NCBI GenBank assembly: GCA_025352125.1
Contig: JANXTZ010000066.1
Location: forward strand, 1-57,864
Length of the DNA stretch: 57,864 bases
DNA from: Deinococcales bacterium
GTDB taxonomy: Bacteria; Deinococcota; Deinococci; Deinococcales; JAAFIG01
Reading direction: 5' to 3'
Positions within the stretch are counted from its first letter, which is position 1. Every line of letters starts with the position of its first letter. The position numbers and the translations under genes were made by a program. The notes beneath the pieces were generated by a model. It was given only the letters and a program-made list of their open reading frames with translations, was not told the DNA's origin and did no database searches. Shown piece by piece: positions 33,586 to 41,347 of the stretch.

Positions 33586-34715
33586 ATGAAGTTATTGGTT
33601 TGCTCGAGGATTTGGTCGGCATCGACTCGGTCAATCCCAGCCTTGTGGCTGGCGGGAAAGGCGAAACCGAGATTGCAACCTTTATCAAATCTTGGCTTCA
33701 AACTCGAGGTTTTGAAACGCACTGGCTCGAGAAAATTTCAGGTCGTCCCAGCGTGGTTGGCGTGCTAAAAGGTTCAGGCGGCGGCAAAAGTTTGATGCTG
33801 AACGGGCATATTGACACCGTGACCTTGGCGGGAAATCCTGACGGTACAACTCCACGCATCGAGAACGGCAAGATGTACGCCAGGGGTGCGTATGACATGA
33901 AATGCGGTGTCGCCGCCATGCTGGTTGCCGCATCTCGAGCCAAAGATTTGAATTTGCGCGGCGACATTGTTGTGGCTTGCGTCAGCGACGAGGAACACGG
34001 CAGCATCGGTAGTTTTGAACTGATCGAGCATTTCAAAGCCGATGCCGCCATCGTCACCGAACCCACCGAACTCGAACTGGTCACGGCGCACAAGGGTTTT
34101 GTTTGGTTGACCATTGAAACGCACGGTGTTGCCGCGCACGGTTCACGCCCGCTTGAAGGCGTGGACGCGATAGCCAAAATGGGCAAGGTCTTGGTGGCGC
34201 TCGAGCAGATGGATTTAGATTTACGCAGCAATTCAACACATGCCATGCTCAAAGGTGGCAGCGTTCACGCCAGCATCATTAACGGCGGGCAAGAACTCTC
34301 GAGTTACCCCGCGCATTGCAAGCTCGAGGTTGAACGCCGCACGATTCCAGGTGAAACTGCGGCTATGGTTAAACAAGAATTTCGCACCATGCTCGAGGGG
34401 ATCAAAGCCAGCGACTCGAGTTTTCAGTACAGCCTGACAATGGGACTCGAGCGCGTGCCGCATGAAGTTTCAGAATCTGAAGAAATTGTTCAAACGTTGC
34501 TCAAAAACGCCAGTCAGATTCTCGAGAAAACCCCAAAAATTCGCGGCGAGACATTCTGGACGGATTGCGCGGCGCTCTCGAGCGTGGGTATTCCCAGTTT
34601 CTTGTTCGGTGCGGTTGGCGCTGGAGCGCACAGCGCCAACGAATGGGTGGATTTAAATTCTGTTGTGCAACTCGAGGAAATTCTTTTTCAAACGATTCAA
34701 GAATTCTGTTCTTGA
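33582..34715 (+). CDS. M20 peptidase (ArgE/DapE-like deacylase)
   Basis: The 377-residue protein has the M20 metal-site series: LMLNGHIDTV (His, Asp), YARGAYDMKCG (Asp), CVSDEEHGSIG (catalytic and metal Glu), TEPTELELVTAHKG, and a C-terminal GAHSANEWV (His). A dimerisation insert lies in the middle (about 180-290). Such zinc enzymes remove acyl groups from amino acids (acetylornithine, succinyl-diaminopimelate) or hydrolyse N-carbamoyl amino acids. Translational coupling to the BenE gene links it to breakdown of an imported acyl or carbamoyl compound. Confidence 0.9.
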   Translation: MNEVIGLLEDLVGIDSVNPSLVAGGKGETEIATFIKSWLQTRGFETHWLEKISGRPSVVGVLKGSGGGKSLMLNGHIDTVTLAGNPDGTTPRIENGKMYARGAYDMKCGVAAMLVAASRAKDLNLRGDIVVACVSDEEHGSIGSFELIEHFKADAAIVTEPTELELVTAHKGFVWLTIETHGVAAHGSRPLEGVDAIAKMGKVLVALEQMDLDLRSNSTHAMLKGGSVHASIINGGQELSSYPAHCKLEVERRTIPGETAAMVKQEFRTMLEGIKASDSSFQYSLTMGLERVPHEVSESEEIVQTLLKNASQILEKTPKIRGETFWTDCAALSSVGIPSFLFGAVGAGAHSANEWVDLNSVVQLEEILFQTIQEFCS

Positions 34716-34741
34716 ATGTTTACAGGCAAGAAGGGATGAAC

Positions 34742-35371
34742 ATGAAATTTGAGAACTTGATCACTTCAACCCAAGAATTACGTGAACTTGTTGGCGAACC
34801 AGGCGTGATCGCTCGAGATAAACAAATTGATTTTATTGACCAGCATTGTGCGACCATCATTAAAGCCTCACCAATGCTGATGCTGGCAACCACAAACGCA
34901 AAAGGTCAAACCGATGTTTCCCCCCGAGGTGATGCGCCCGGATTCGTTCAGGTGCTGGATTCCAAGCATCTTGCTATTCCAGAACGAACAGGCAACAACC
35001 GTGTAGATTCTCTGACCAACATACTCGAGCGTCCAAACAGTGTTGGACTGTTGTTCATGGTGCCAGGGATTCTCGAGAGTTTACGCGTGAATGGCACCGC
35101 TCAAATTGTGCGTGACTCAGCAGTGCTCGAGTCTTTTGCAGTACAAGATAAAATTCCACGTTTTGTGATTGTTTTGCGCGTTTCAGAAGCATTCGTGCAT
35201 TGTGGGAAAGCTTTCAAACGATCAAAACTTTGGGAACCGACCACGTGGGCAAATGCCAAAGACTTCCCATCTCGGGGAGCAATGTTTCTCGCCCACGCCG
35301 ATGTCACGGATTTAACCAGTGAAGAAGGCGATGCCATTCTTGAAGAGGATTACCGCAACGGTTTGTATTAA
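34742..35371 (+). CDS. PPOX-type FMN-binding protein (MSMEG_1061-like)
   Basis: About 209 residues of the pyridoxamine-phosphate oxidase-like split barrel: SPMLMLATTNAKGQTDVSPRG, then LAIPERTGNNRVDSLTNIL, GLLFMVPG, and a tail with CGKAFKRSKLWEP. The series CGKA.KRS.LW is typical of the MSMEG_1061 group, flavin-dependent redox proteins of unknown substrate. AAGAAGGG six bases upstream favours ATG 34742 over ATG 34736. It sits 26 bp after the M20 gene. Confidence 0.85.
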   Translation: MKFENLITSTQELRELVGEPGVIARDKQIDFIDQHCATIIKASPMLMLATTNAKGQTDVSPRGDAPGFVQVLDSKHLAIPERTGNNRVDSLTNILERPNSVGLLFMVPGILESLRVNGTAQIVRDSAVLESFAVQDKIPRFVIVLRVSEAFVHCGKAFKRSKLWEPTTWANAKDFPSRGAMFLAHADVTDLTSEEGDAILEEDYRNGLY

Positions 35372-35402
35372 ACCCATCCATTTTTGAGGTCAGGAGCAAA
35401 CC

Positions 35403-36359
35403 ATGAACCACCGCATCAAACTCGAGCACATTCAAGCCGCCATGAACGTGATTGACCCCGTTTTTCTGAACACGCCGCAATTTGTCAACGAGCCGCTCTC
35501 GAGCGTGCTGGGTTGTCGGTTGCTGACCAAAATCGAAACCCTCAACCCGATTCGGTCTTTTAAAGGACGCGGCGCAGAGTATTACCTTTCCACCCTCGAG
35601 ACACTTTCACCGCGTCCGAAAATTGTTTGTGCCAGCGCCGGAAATTTTGGGCAAGCGATGGCGTTCGCGGCTCGCAAACGCGGTTTTGAACTGACGGTGT
35701 ATGCCAGCGTCAACGCCAACCCGCTCAAAATCGAACGAATGCGCGACCTGGGTGCAAACGTGATTCTGGCAGGCGAAGATTTTGATGCCGCCAAGCAAAT
35801 TGCCAAACAATACGCGCTCGAGCATTCTGCGCTCATGGTCGAGGACAGTTTGCAGGAAGCCATCACCGAAGGCTCGGGAACGATGGGACTCGAGTTGCTG
35901 CAAAGCTCAGAACCGTTAGACGTGGTGCTTGTGCCGCTCGGCAACGGCGCGATGATCAACGGCATTGCAAGATGGGTCAAAGCGCACAAGCCAGAGATTC
36001 AAGTGATTGGCATTTCAGCAAAAGGTGCGGATGCGATGGAACAATCTTGGCGTTTAAACAAAATTGTGACGCTCGAGAAAATCAACACAATCGCTGACGG
36101 GATTGGTGTGCGCCTTCCGATTCCCGAAGCACTCGAGGACATGAGAGGTTTGGTCGATGATGTGTTGCTGGTCGATGACCGCACAATTTTGCACGCCATG
36201 AAATTACTGCATCAACACCTTGGGCTTGTGGTTGAACCTTCGGGCGCGGTGGGTGTTGCCGCGATTCTCGAGCGACCCGAAAAATTTAGAGGCTCGAGTG
36301 TGGCAACGGTTGTTTGTGGTGGAAATTTGACGGATCAGCAGATCAAGTTGTGGTTGTGA
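35403..36359 (+). CDS. PLP-dependent threonine/serine dehydratase-like enzyme
   Basis: The 318-residue protein is a fold-type II PLP enzyme. Lys54 (IRSFKGRGA) is the Schiff-base lysine, ASAGNFGQAMAFAA binds the substrate, and VPLGNGAMINGIA binds the PLP phosphate. It lacks the C-terminal ACT regulatory domains of biosynthetic IlvA, so it is a catabolic-type dehydratase or racemase-like enzyme. A GGAG-type site precedes the start, 31 bp after the PPOX gene. As last gene of the GntR-headed unit it may deaminate the amino acid released by the M20 enzyme. Confidence 0.9.
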   Translation: MNHRIKLEHIQAAMNVIDPVFLNTPQFVNEPLSSVLGCRLLTKIETLNPIRSFKGRGAEYYLSTLETLSPRPKIVCASAGNFGQAMAFAARKRGFELTVYASVNANPLKIERMRDLGANVILAGEDFDAAKQIAKQYALEHSALMVEDSLQEAITEGSGTMGLELLQSSEPLDVVLVPLGNGAMINGIARWVKAHKPEIQVIGISAKGADAMEQSWRLNKIVTLEKINTIADGIGVRLPIPEALEDMRGLVDDVLLVDDRTILHAMKLLHQHLGLVVEPSGAVGVAAILERPEKFRGSSVATVVCGGNLTDQQIKLWL

Positions 36360-36379
36360 AACTCGAGTAGCTTAACGAT

Positions 36380-36661
36380 TTATTCGGGTTTGACACTGCC
36401 TTGCTCGAGGAGTTGATCAAGAGCAGTAACTTGTGCTGGGTATTTTTCTGCCCACGCAACCGCCGAAAGAATTTTTGATTTGTCAGGTTTTTGAAAAACC
36501 CATAACTGTGATTCGGGAATGTCAATCACAGGCGTTAAAACCATTGTGCCATCAGATTTTTCTTCAATTTTTAAGAATTTACCTGCAAGACGTTTACCGA
36601 GCGCAACTTGACCGCTCGAGCTAACTTTTTTAATGTCATACGAGGCTTTCATGATGTTCAT
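36380..36661 (-). CDS. AbrB-like antitoxin-type protein (orphan)
   Basis: The 93-residue protein has an AbrB/MazE-like swapped-hairpin start (VSSSGQVALGKRLAGKFLKI, then TMVLTPVIDIPE) and a C-terminal tail QLWVFQKPDKSKILSAVAWA. This layout is common for antitoxins. No toxin gene is adjacent. ATG 36661 is supported by TAGACT at 36673-36668 and a 6-nt spacer, a leaderless start. Antitoxin function is inferred from fold and size only. Confidence 0.6.
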   Translation of the reverse strand: MNIMKASYDIKKVSSSGQVALGKRLAGKFLKIEEKSDGTMVLTPVIDIPESQLWVFQKPDKSKILSAVAWAEKYPAQVTALDQLLEQGSVKPE

Positions 36662-36769
36662 ATTTTAAGTCTAAAAACTCAAAACACTCCAATAAAATTC
36701 GCTCAACCTCACGCCTTACGCCATAACGCCCATAGACAAAACCCAAGCTTACAAGCCAGACTAAAACCC

Positions 36770-37651
36770 ATGACCTTGGCTCGAGTCGCACCTGTCGTTT
36801 TCGTTTTCTTGTGGAGCACGGGTTACATCGGTGCGAAGTACGGTTTGCCTTTCGCGCCGCCGTTCACATTTTTGCTGCTGCGCATGGTGCTGGCAACAAT
36901 GGCGTTGCTGTTAATCGCTCGGGTTTTGAAAACACCTTTCCCAAAATCCTGGCTCGAGGTACGCCATGCGGCGGTGGCGGGTTTGTTGTTGCACGCTGGG
37001 TATTTGGGCGGCGTGTTCATGGCGATTCAACTTGGGGTTTCGGCGGGCATCAGTTCAATTATCGTGAACCTGCAACCCGTGCTCGTCTCGAGCCTCGCCG
37101 CAAGAATCTTGGGCGAAACGGTGACGACACGTCAATGGTTTGGTTTGACGCTGGGTTTTGTGGGTGTGCTGCTGGCGGTGGGTGAGAAATTTTTGGCTGC
37201 ATCTCAAAACCCTGTCAACCCTTGGGGAATCGTGGCTTGCGTGGTGGCACTGATCTCGAGCACTGTTGGAACAATTTATCAAAAACGCAACGCGACCCAA
37301 ATTCCGCTGGTGACTGGAACAATCGTGCAATATATCGCGGCGGGTCTGGTGTTCGCGGTTTTGGCGTTCACGCTCGAGCCGGTGCATATCGATTGGACGT
37401 TGCAGTTTGTCTTTGCGTTGTCGTGGTTTGTGCTGGTCATCAGTTTGGGCGCGATTTTGTTGTTGATGTGGCTGATCCGCCAAACCTCTGCCAGCAGCGT
37501 CTCGAGTTTGTTTTATCTTGTGCCGCCGTTGACCGCGCTCGAGGCGTATTTCTTGTTTGGTGAGCGCCTTGGCATTGCGGCGTTGCTGGGTTTGGTGTTG
37601 TGCGCTGTGGCAGTGGCGTTGGTGGTTGGTGCGCCCAAAGCCAAAGCGTGA
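36770..37651 (+). CDS. EamA/DMT-family transporter
   Basis: The 293-residue protein has ten predicted membrane segments in two EamA repeats (VVFVFLWSTGYIGAKYGLPF and, in the second half, ACVVALISSTVGTIYQKRN). Typical roles are export of amino acids or metabolites. I place the start at ATG 36770, with a CAGACT box 7 nt upstream; an ATG at 36608 is not supported by domain content. It abuts the convergent YbaK gene with no spacer. Confidence 0.88.
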   Translation: MTLARVAPVVFVFLWSTGYIGAKYGLPFAPPFTFLLLRMVLATMALLLIARVLKTPFPKSWLEVRHAAVAGLLLHAGYLGGVFMAIQLGVSAGISSIIVNLQPVLVSSLAARILGETVTTRQWFGLTLGFVGVLLAVGEKFLAASQNPVNPWGIVACVVALISSTVGTIYQKRNATQIPLVTGTIVQYIAAGLVFAVLAFTLEPVHIDWTLQFVFALSWFVLVISLGAILLLMWLIRQTSASSVSSLFYLVPPLTALEAYFLFGERLGIAALLGLVLCAVAVALVVGAPKAKA

Positions 37652-38131
37652 TTACCCTTCGCGGATATCTGCAACCATGCCGCCCGTCATCTGCTCGAGG
37701 TCTGCGGGGTTCAGTTCAAACAAGCTGTTCGGATGTCCTGCCGCCGCCCAAATGCTGGCGTGCTCAAGCAAATCTTGGTCAATCACCACCATAGGTTGTA
37801 CGGCATGACCGACGGGTGGAATGCCGCCTATCGCAAAGCCGGTGCTCGAGCGAACAAAATCTGGGGTGGCTCGAGAGATACTTTCACCGATGATTTCGGC
37901 AACCCGAGCCTCATTCACGCGGTTGATGCCGGAGGCGATCACCAGCACGGGTTTGCCGGAAACGGAGGTAAAAATCAGGCACTTGGCAATCTGCGCAACG
38001 TTGCAGCCAACGACATCGGCGGCTTGTTGGGAAGTCTTGACTGGAATCTCGATTTCAATCACGCGGTGCTCGAGGTTGAAGCCATCGAGCACGTCTTGGA
38101 CTTTTTGGGCGCTGGCACTCAGCGGTTTCAT
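37652..38131 (-). CDS. YbaK/EbsC-family deacylase
   Basis: This 159-residue protein matches free-standing YbaK/ProX editing proteins: SAQKVQDVLDGFNLEHRVIE, the lysine-bearing GCNVAQIAKCLIF, and SSTGFAIGGIPPVGH near the end. These hydrolyse mischarged aminoacyl-tRNA such as Cys- or Ala-tRNA-Pro. A TATTCT box 6 nt before the ATG indicates leaderless transcription. Confidence 0.92.
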   Translation of the reverse strand: MKPLSASAQKVQDVLDGFNLEHRVIEIEIPVKTSQQAADVVGCNVAQIAKCLIFTSVSGKPVLVIASGINRVNEARVAEIIGESISRATPDFVRSSTGFAIGGIPPVGHAVQPMVVIDQDLLEHASIWAAAGHPNSLFELNPADLEQMTGGMVADIREG

Positions 38132-38143
38132 GGCTTTAGAATA

Positions 38144-39091
38144 TCAAATACTCAACTCGAGAATCAGTCGCTCGAGCGTCACGCGGGGGTCAAGCCCGCT
38201 TTTCATGCCGACATCGGCAGAGAGCAAATACTCGAGATCGGTTTTGAGTTTTCGCTCCGTTAATTTTTTGGCAGCGAACAACGCTTTCTCGGCGCGAAAC
38301 GAATGAACGCTCAAGGCTTTGCCCGCCTCGTCTTTGCTGAGCATCGGGTCGCGTTCACGCAGCGCAAAAGCCCTTGCCAACAGGTTGTACTGCGCTTGAA
38401 TTCCGCCCAAGAGCTTGAACGGGTCTTCGCCAGCGTTCAACAGTCGCTCGAGGTGTTCGCTCGCCTCGAGCGGTTTTTTGGTGGCGATGGCATCTTGTAC
38501 CGCAAAGATGGTGGTCGGCGGCAAATGGTTGACCACGCGGCGCACGGTTTCGGCATCAATTTTACCTTCCAGCAAGCTCAGTTTCTCGAGTTCGCTGGCA
38601 ATCGCGGGCGGGTCGTCGGGGAAAATTTCGGACAACATTTTGGCGGCGTCACTTGAAAGCTCGAGTTTCATTTTTTTGGCTCGGGCGGCAATCCAGGCGA
38701 TCAACGCACCTTTCAAGGGTGTGGCAAGTATTTGCATTTCTGCGCCGATTTTCTCGTAATGTTTTGCCCTGGCTTCCTGGGCTTTTTTCTTGCGGGTCTG
38801 TTCGCTGCTGGTCTCAACACTGGTCCAATTTTCTGGGTCGAGCACGATTGCCACGGCATCTGGCGCACCGACGATCAGTTCGACGATGGGTTTGTATTCT
38901 TTGACGCCCAGCAGGTTGACCACCAACGCCGCCGGTCCAAACAGACCGCCCTGCAAATGCCCGGCGATTCCTGCCTCGGTCACATCCTCAGCCTCGAGCC
39001 AGGGAACATCGCGGGATTGAAAGCCGCGTTTTTTCAGGGTTTCTCGGGCGGTTTCGTCGAGTAAAAAATGGTTGCCGACCAGAACGATCAT
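38144..39091 (-). CDS. holA: DNA polymerase III delta subunit
   Basis: The 315-residue protein fits HolA, the clamp-loader delta subunit that opens the beta clamp. The N-terminal AAA+-like domain (MIVLVGNHFLLDETARETLK, then LFGPAALVVNLLG) is followed by the helical lid (KMKLELSSDAAKMLSEIF, ELEKLSLLEGKIDAETV) and the C-terminal collar (LGGIQAQYNLLARAFALRERD, LKTDLEYLLSADVGMKSGLD). It overlaps the TetR gene by ATGA and also has an exact TAAACT-6 nt-ATG leaderless box (39103-39098) inside that gene, so it can be expressed separately. Confidence 0.93.
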   Translation of the reverse strand: MIVLVGNHFLLDETARETLKKRGFQSRDVPWLEAEDVTEAGIAGHLQGGLFGPAALVVNLLGVKEYKPIVELIVGAPDAVAIVLDPENWTSVETSSEQTRKKKAQEARAKHYEKIGAEMQILATPLKGALIAWIAARAKKMKLELSSDAAKMLSEIFPDDPPAIASELEKLSLLEGKIDAETVRRVVNHLPPTTIFAVQDAIATKKPLEASEHLERLLNAGEDPFKLLGGIQAQYNLLARAFALRERDPMLSKDEAGKALSVHSFRAEKALFAAKKLTERKLKTDLEYLLSADVGMKSGLDPRVTLERLILELSI

Positions 39092-39660
39092 GCTGACAGT
39101 TTACGCGGTTTTTGACGGCTCGAGAAGCCTGCGATCAATGCCTCGAGTCCAATTTTAAAGCCGCCCTTGGGTCCACTTTGTCCAAACATTCCAGTGCGCT
39201 CCAAACTGCAAAAACCGTGCAGGTAAGCCCAGAATGCCACGCTCGAGGCGGTGTCGTCTGGGTTGCCTGTAACCGCCCCAACAAGCTCGAGGATCGTATT
39301 CCAGAGCTTTTTGGCTGCACCCGTGCTCGGTGCGCCGCCAGGGGCATTCATCAGGTCATAAAGGTATGGGTGTGCTCGGGCAAATTTGAGGCTTGCGTTG
39401 GCGGCTTTTCGCATGGCTTGGATCGGGTCTTGGTCGCGGATTGCCCTCTCGAGCGCGGCTTGCAGCAGTTCTGAGCCGCGCATTTTCAGCGCGGTCTCGA
39501 GGGCTGCCTTGTCTGGGTAGTGGCGATACAAACTGGGGGCTTTCATCTCCAGCGCAGACGCCAGGTTGCGCATCGACAGCGCCTCTGGTCCGTCACGCTC
39601 GAGGATTTCGAGGGCGGCATTCAGGATGCTGTCAAAGTCGGTCTTGGCTGGAAACGGCAT
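39088..39660 (-). CDS. TetR-family regulator
   Basis: The 190-residue protein has a TetR helix-turn-helix (DSILNAALEILERDGPEALS, LASALEMKAPSLYRHYPDK) and a C-terminal ligand domain. The start at 39660 (MPFPAKTDFD) is supported by TACACT with a 6-nt spacer and a TTGCTT -35 box at 17 bp. It is divergent from the DUF4260 gene and a perfect 23-bp palindrome lies between. It probably represses both. Its stop overlaps the holA start. Confidence 0.9.
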   Translation of the reverse strand: MPFPAKTDFDSILNAALEILERDGPEALSMRNLASALEMKAPSLYRHYPDKAALETALKMRGSELLQAALERAIRDQDPIQAMRKAANASLKFARAHPYLYDLMNAPGGAPSTGAAKKLWNTILELVGAVTGNPDDTASSVAFWAYLHGFCSLERTGMFGQSGPKGGFKIGLEALIAGFSSRQKPRKLSA

Positions 39661-39677
39661 ATGAACAGTGTAAGTCT

Positions 39678-39737
39678 TGACAAAACAAAAAGCAAGGCGT
39701 ACAGTGTTTGCATTCAAAACGAACACTGTTCGTTTTG
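39678..39737. promoter_or_regulatory. divergent promoters with a perfect 23-bp operator
   Basis: On the plus strand TTGACA (39678-39683), 17 bp, TACAGT (39700-39705) drives the DUF4260 gene. On the minus strand TTGCTT, 17 bp, TACACT drives the TetR gene. The palindrome at 39715-39737 has arms CAAAACGAACA and TGTTCGTTTTG around one base, just downstream of the plus-strand start point. It is the likely TetR operator. The same 12-mer TGTTCGTTTTGA also occurs upstream of the DeoR gene (48869-48880). Confidence 0.75.
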
Positions 39738-39759
39738 AGAAATTGAAGAGGTGAAACCC

Positions 39760-40161
39760 ATGAACCTGAACCAAGCAACCCAAACTCAAGCAACCCAAAC
39801 CCACAACATCAACCCAAACTTCTACCTGCGCCTCGAGAGTGCCGCCCTGCTCGGCGTTTGCATCGCAGCCCTTATCCACCTCGGTTGCCCCTGGTGGTTG
39901 GCAGCCGTGTTGTTTTTCACGCCAGACTTTGCCCTCCTCGGCTATTTGGTCAACCCCAAATTTGGCGCGATCAGCTACAACCTCGCACATTTTCAAGTTC
40001 TCGCCATGGGGCTTGGGGCGTTCGGTTTTATCTCGAGCCTACCAACAATCACATTCATTGGTCTGATCTGGCTGGCACACATTGAATTTGACCGGACATT
40101 TGGGTACGGTCTGAAAAACTCGAGTTTTCAAGACACGCACCTCGGACGCATTGGCAAGTGA
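39760..40161 (+). CDS. DUF4260 membrane protein
   Basis: The 133-residue protein has three or four membrane segments with the DUF4260 pattern: RLESAALLGVCIAAL, WWLAAVLFFTPDFALLGYLV, NPKFGAISYNLAHF, and the ending WLAHIEFDRTFGYGLK with an HLGRIGK tail. ATG 39760 has a GAGGTG site. Function unknown; TetR control suggests a role in solvent, drug or stress response. The first 18 codons contain a short CAAACY/CAAGCAACC repeat. Confidence 0.85.
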   Translation: MNLNQATQTQATQTHNINPNFYLRLESAALLGVCIAALIHLGCPWWLAAVLFFTPDFALLGYLVNPKFGAISYNLAHFQVLAMGLGAFGFISSLPTITFIGLIWLAHIEFDRTFGYGLKNSSFQDTHLGRIGK

Positions 40162-40203
40162 TTGCCGTTTTAAAATACTCAACAGTTTGAATCTTGGGTT
40201 TTT

Positions 40204-40259
40204 GTAAGGTACACCATGCGCACCAACGCTTGAAAGACGGTGCGCATGGTGTACCTTAC
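40204..40259. repeat. perfect 21-bp inverted repeat with a 14-nt loop
   Basis: The left arm (40204-40224, beginning GTAAGGTACACC and ending GCGCACC) and right arm (40239-40259) are exact complements around aacgcttgaaagac. The stem is much stronger than the terminators here and lacks a T tract. It resembles a REP-like or MITE-like repeat unit. It lies next to the SDR/TetR module and a stray ribokinase tail. Confidence 0.8.
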
Positions 40260-40280
40260 TCGAGCAAGACTCACTGAGGA

Positions 40281-40325
40281 TTAAAGTTCAACTGGAATTC
40301 CGCTGGCAGGCGGTGCAAGTTTCAG
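40281..40325 (-). repeat. stray copy of the ribokinase gene 3' end
   Basis: Read on the minus strand this gives LKLAPPASGIPVEL and a stop, matching the ribokinase ending LKLAPPASGMPVEVA. At DNA level 34 of 36 bases (40287-40322 against 41985-42020) are identical. It lies just beyond the SDR stop codon, in the same orientation as rbsK, so the SDR/TetR module is bracketed by two copies of the rbsK tail. Confidence 0.8.
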
Positions 40326-40336
40326 TACCATATGCC

Positions 40337-41224
40337 CTATTTGAAGTAATGACCCAGCTTGAGGTCTTCAATCAGTCCTGGCTGCGTGGGTTGCCATCCC
40401 AGCAATTCTCGGGTTTGTGCGCTCGAGGTTGGTGCATCAAGACCAAAGAACATCGCCATCCAGCCAAAGTGCTCGGTGGCGGCTTGGTTGGAAATGGAGG
40501 TCACTGGCAAGTTCAGTTGTTGCCCAATGACTTCGGCGATTTCTCGGGTGGGGACCCCTTCGTCGTCAACTCCATGCAGAATCGAACCGGCGGGAGCTTT
40601 TTCAATGGCGAGACGGAACAGTCGCGCGGCATCGAGACGATGCACGGCTGGCCAACAGTTTCTACCGTCCTCGATGTAACTGGACACGCCCTTTTGACGG
40701 GCAATGTTGATCAGGGTGCTGAGGAAACCAGGATCGCCTTCACCGTGAACGCTGGGCGCGAGCCGTATCACGCTCGAGCGCACGCCTCGAGCGGCTAAAT
40801 CGAGGGTGGCTTGCGCTGTCGCCACGCGTGGGTGCGCGGTGCTGTTGGGCATGTCTTGCTCGGTGATGACCTTGGTTGATTTTAACCCCGCGACGCCAGA
40901 GGCGATCACCAGTGGGCGATTTGAGCCTTCAAGTTCCGCGCCAATGATGTCAACTGCCTGTCTGTCAGCTCGAGCGGCGGCTTGGATTTGCGAGAAATCG
41001 TGAATGTAGGCGAGGTGAATGACGGCATCCGCCTTGGCTGCGCCTGAACGTAGGCTGTCGGGGTCGCCCAGGTCGCCACGAAGAACATCCGCTCCTGCGG
41101 CAGCGAGTTTGGCGGCTGAGGCTTCGGAGCGTGCCAGTCCAATAACTTGGTGACCCGCATTGATGAGTTCGGGGACGACCGCCGAGCCGATGAAACCAGA
41201 TGCTCCGGTAACGAATACGCGCAT
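40337..41224 (-). CDS. NAD(P)-dependent epimerase/SDR family oxidoreductase
   Basis: The 295-residue protein has the Rossmann motif VTGASGFIGSAVVPEL, DVLRGDLGD, and AVIHLAYIHDF. The usual SDR Tyr-x3-Lys is not clear, so it belongs to the atypical/extended NAD(P)-binding group, often annotated as epimerase or 3-beta-HSD-like. A GGAGG site precedes the ATG. It is divergent from a TetR gene with two operator dyads between. Substrate unknown. Confidence 0.87.
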   Translation of the reverse strand: MRVFVTGASGFIGSAVVPELINAGHQVIGLARSEASAAKLAAAGADVLRGDLGDPDSLRSGAAKADAVIHLAYIHDFSQIQAAARADRQAVDIIGAELEGSNRPLVIASGVAGLKSTKVITEQDMPNSTAHPRVATAQATLDLAARGVRSSVIRLAPSVHGEGDPGFLSTLINIARQKGVSSYIEDGRNCWPAVHRLDAARLFRLAIEKAPAGSILHGVDDEGVPTREIAEVIGQQLNLPVTSISNQAATEHFGWMAMFFGLDAPTSSAQTRELLGWQPTQPGLIEDLKLGHYFK

Positions 41225-41272
41225 GATCTTTCCTCCGTGAATTGGGTGGTTATGGGTGGTTGAACAGCATTG

Positions 41273-41331
41273 ATGTCAGTCACTGACATAGCAAGTATAC
41301 ACGTTTCGATCATGATGTCAATCACTGACAT
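41273..41331. promoter_or_regulatory. two TetR operator dyads (O1 41273-41289, O2 41315-41331)
   Basis: O1 has arms ATGTCAGT and ACTGACAT around one base and is a perfect 17-bp dyad. O2 differs by one base. The centres are 42 bp apart, four helical turns. O2 covers the -35 and spacer of the TetR promoter (TACAAT at 41336-41341) and O1 lies toward the SDR promoter, so one repressor could shut both directions. Confidence 0.8.
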
Positions 41332-41347
41332 CCTGTACAATGGCAGC

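Noticed and set aside
39661..39996. Longer TetR protein starting at 39996
   Set aside because: The extra 112 codons are antisense to the DUF4260 gene and its promoter; the TACACT box and domain start fit 39660.
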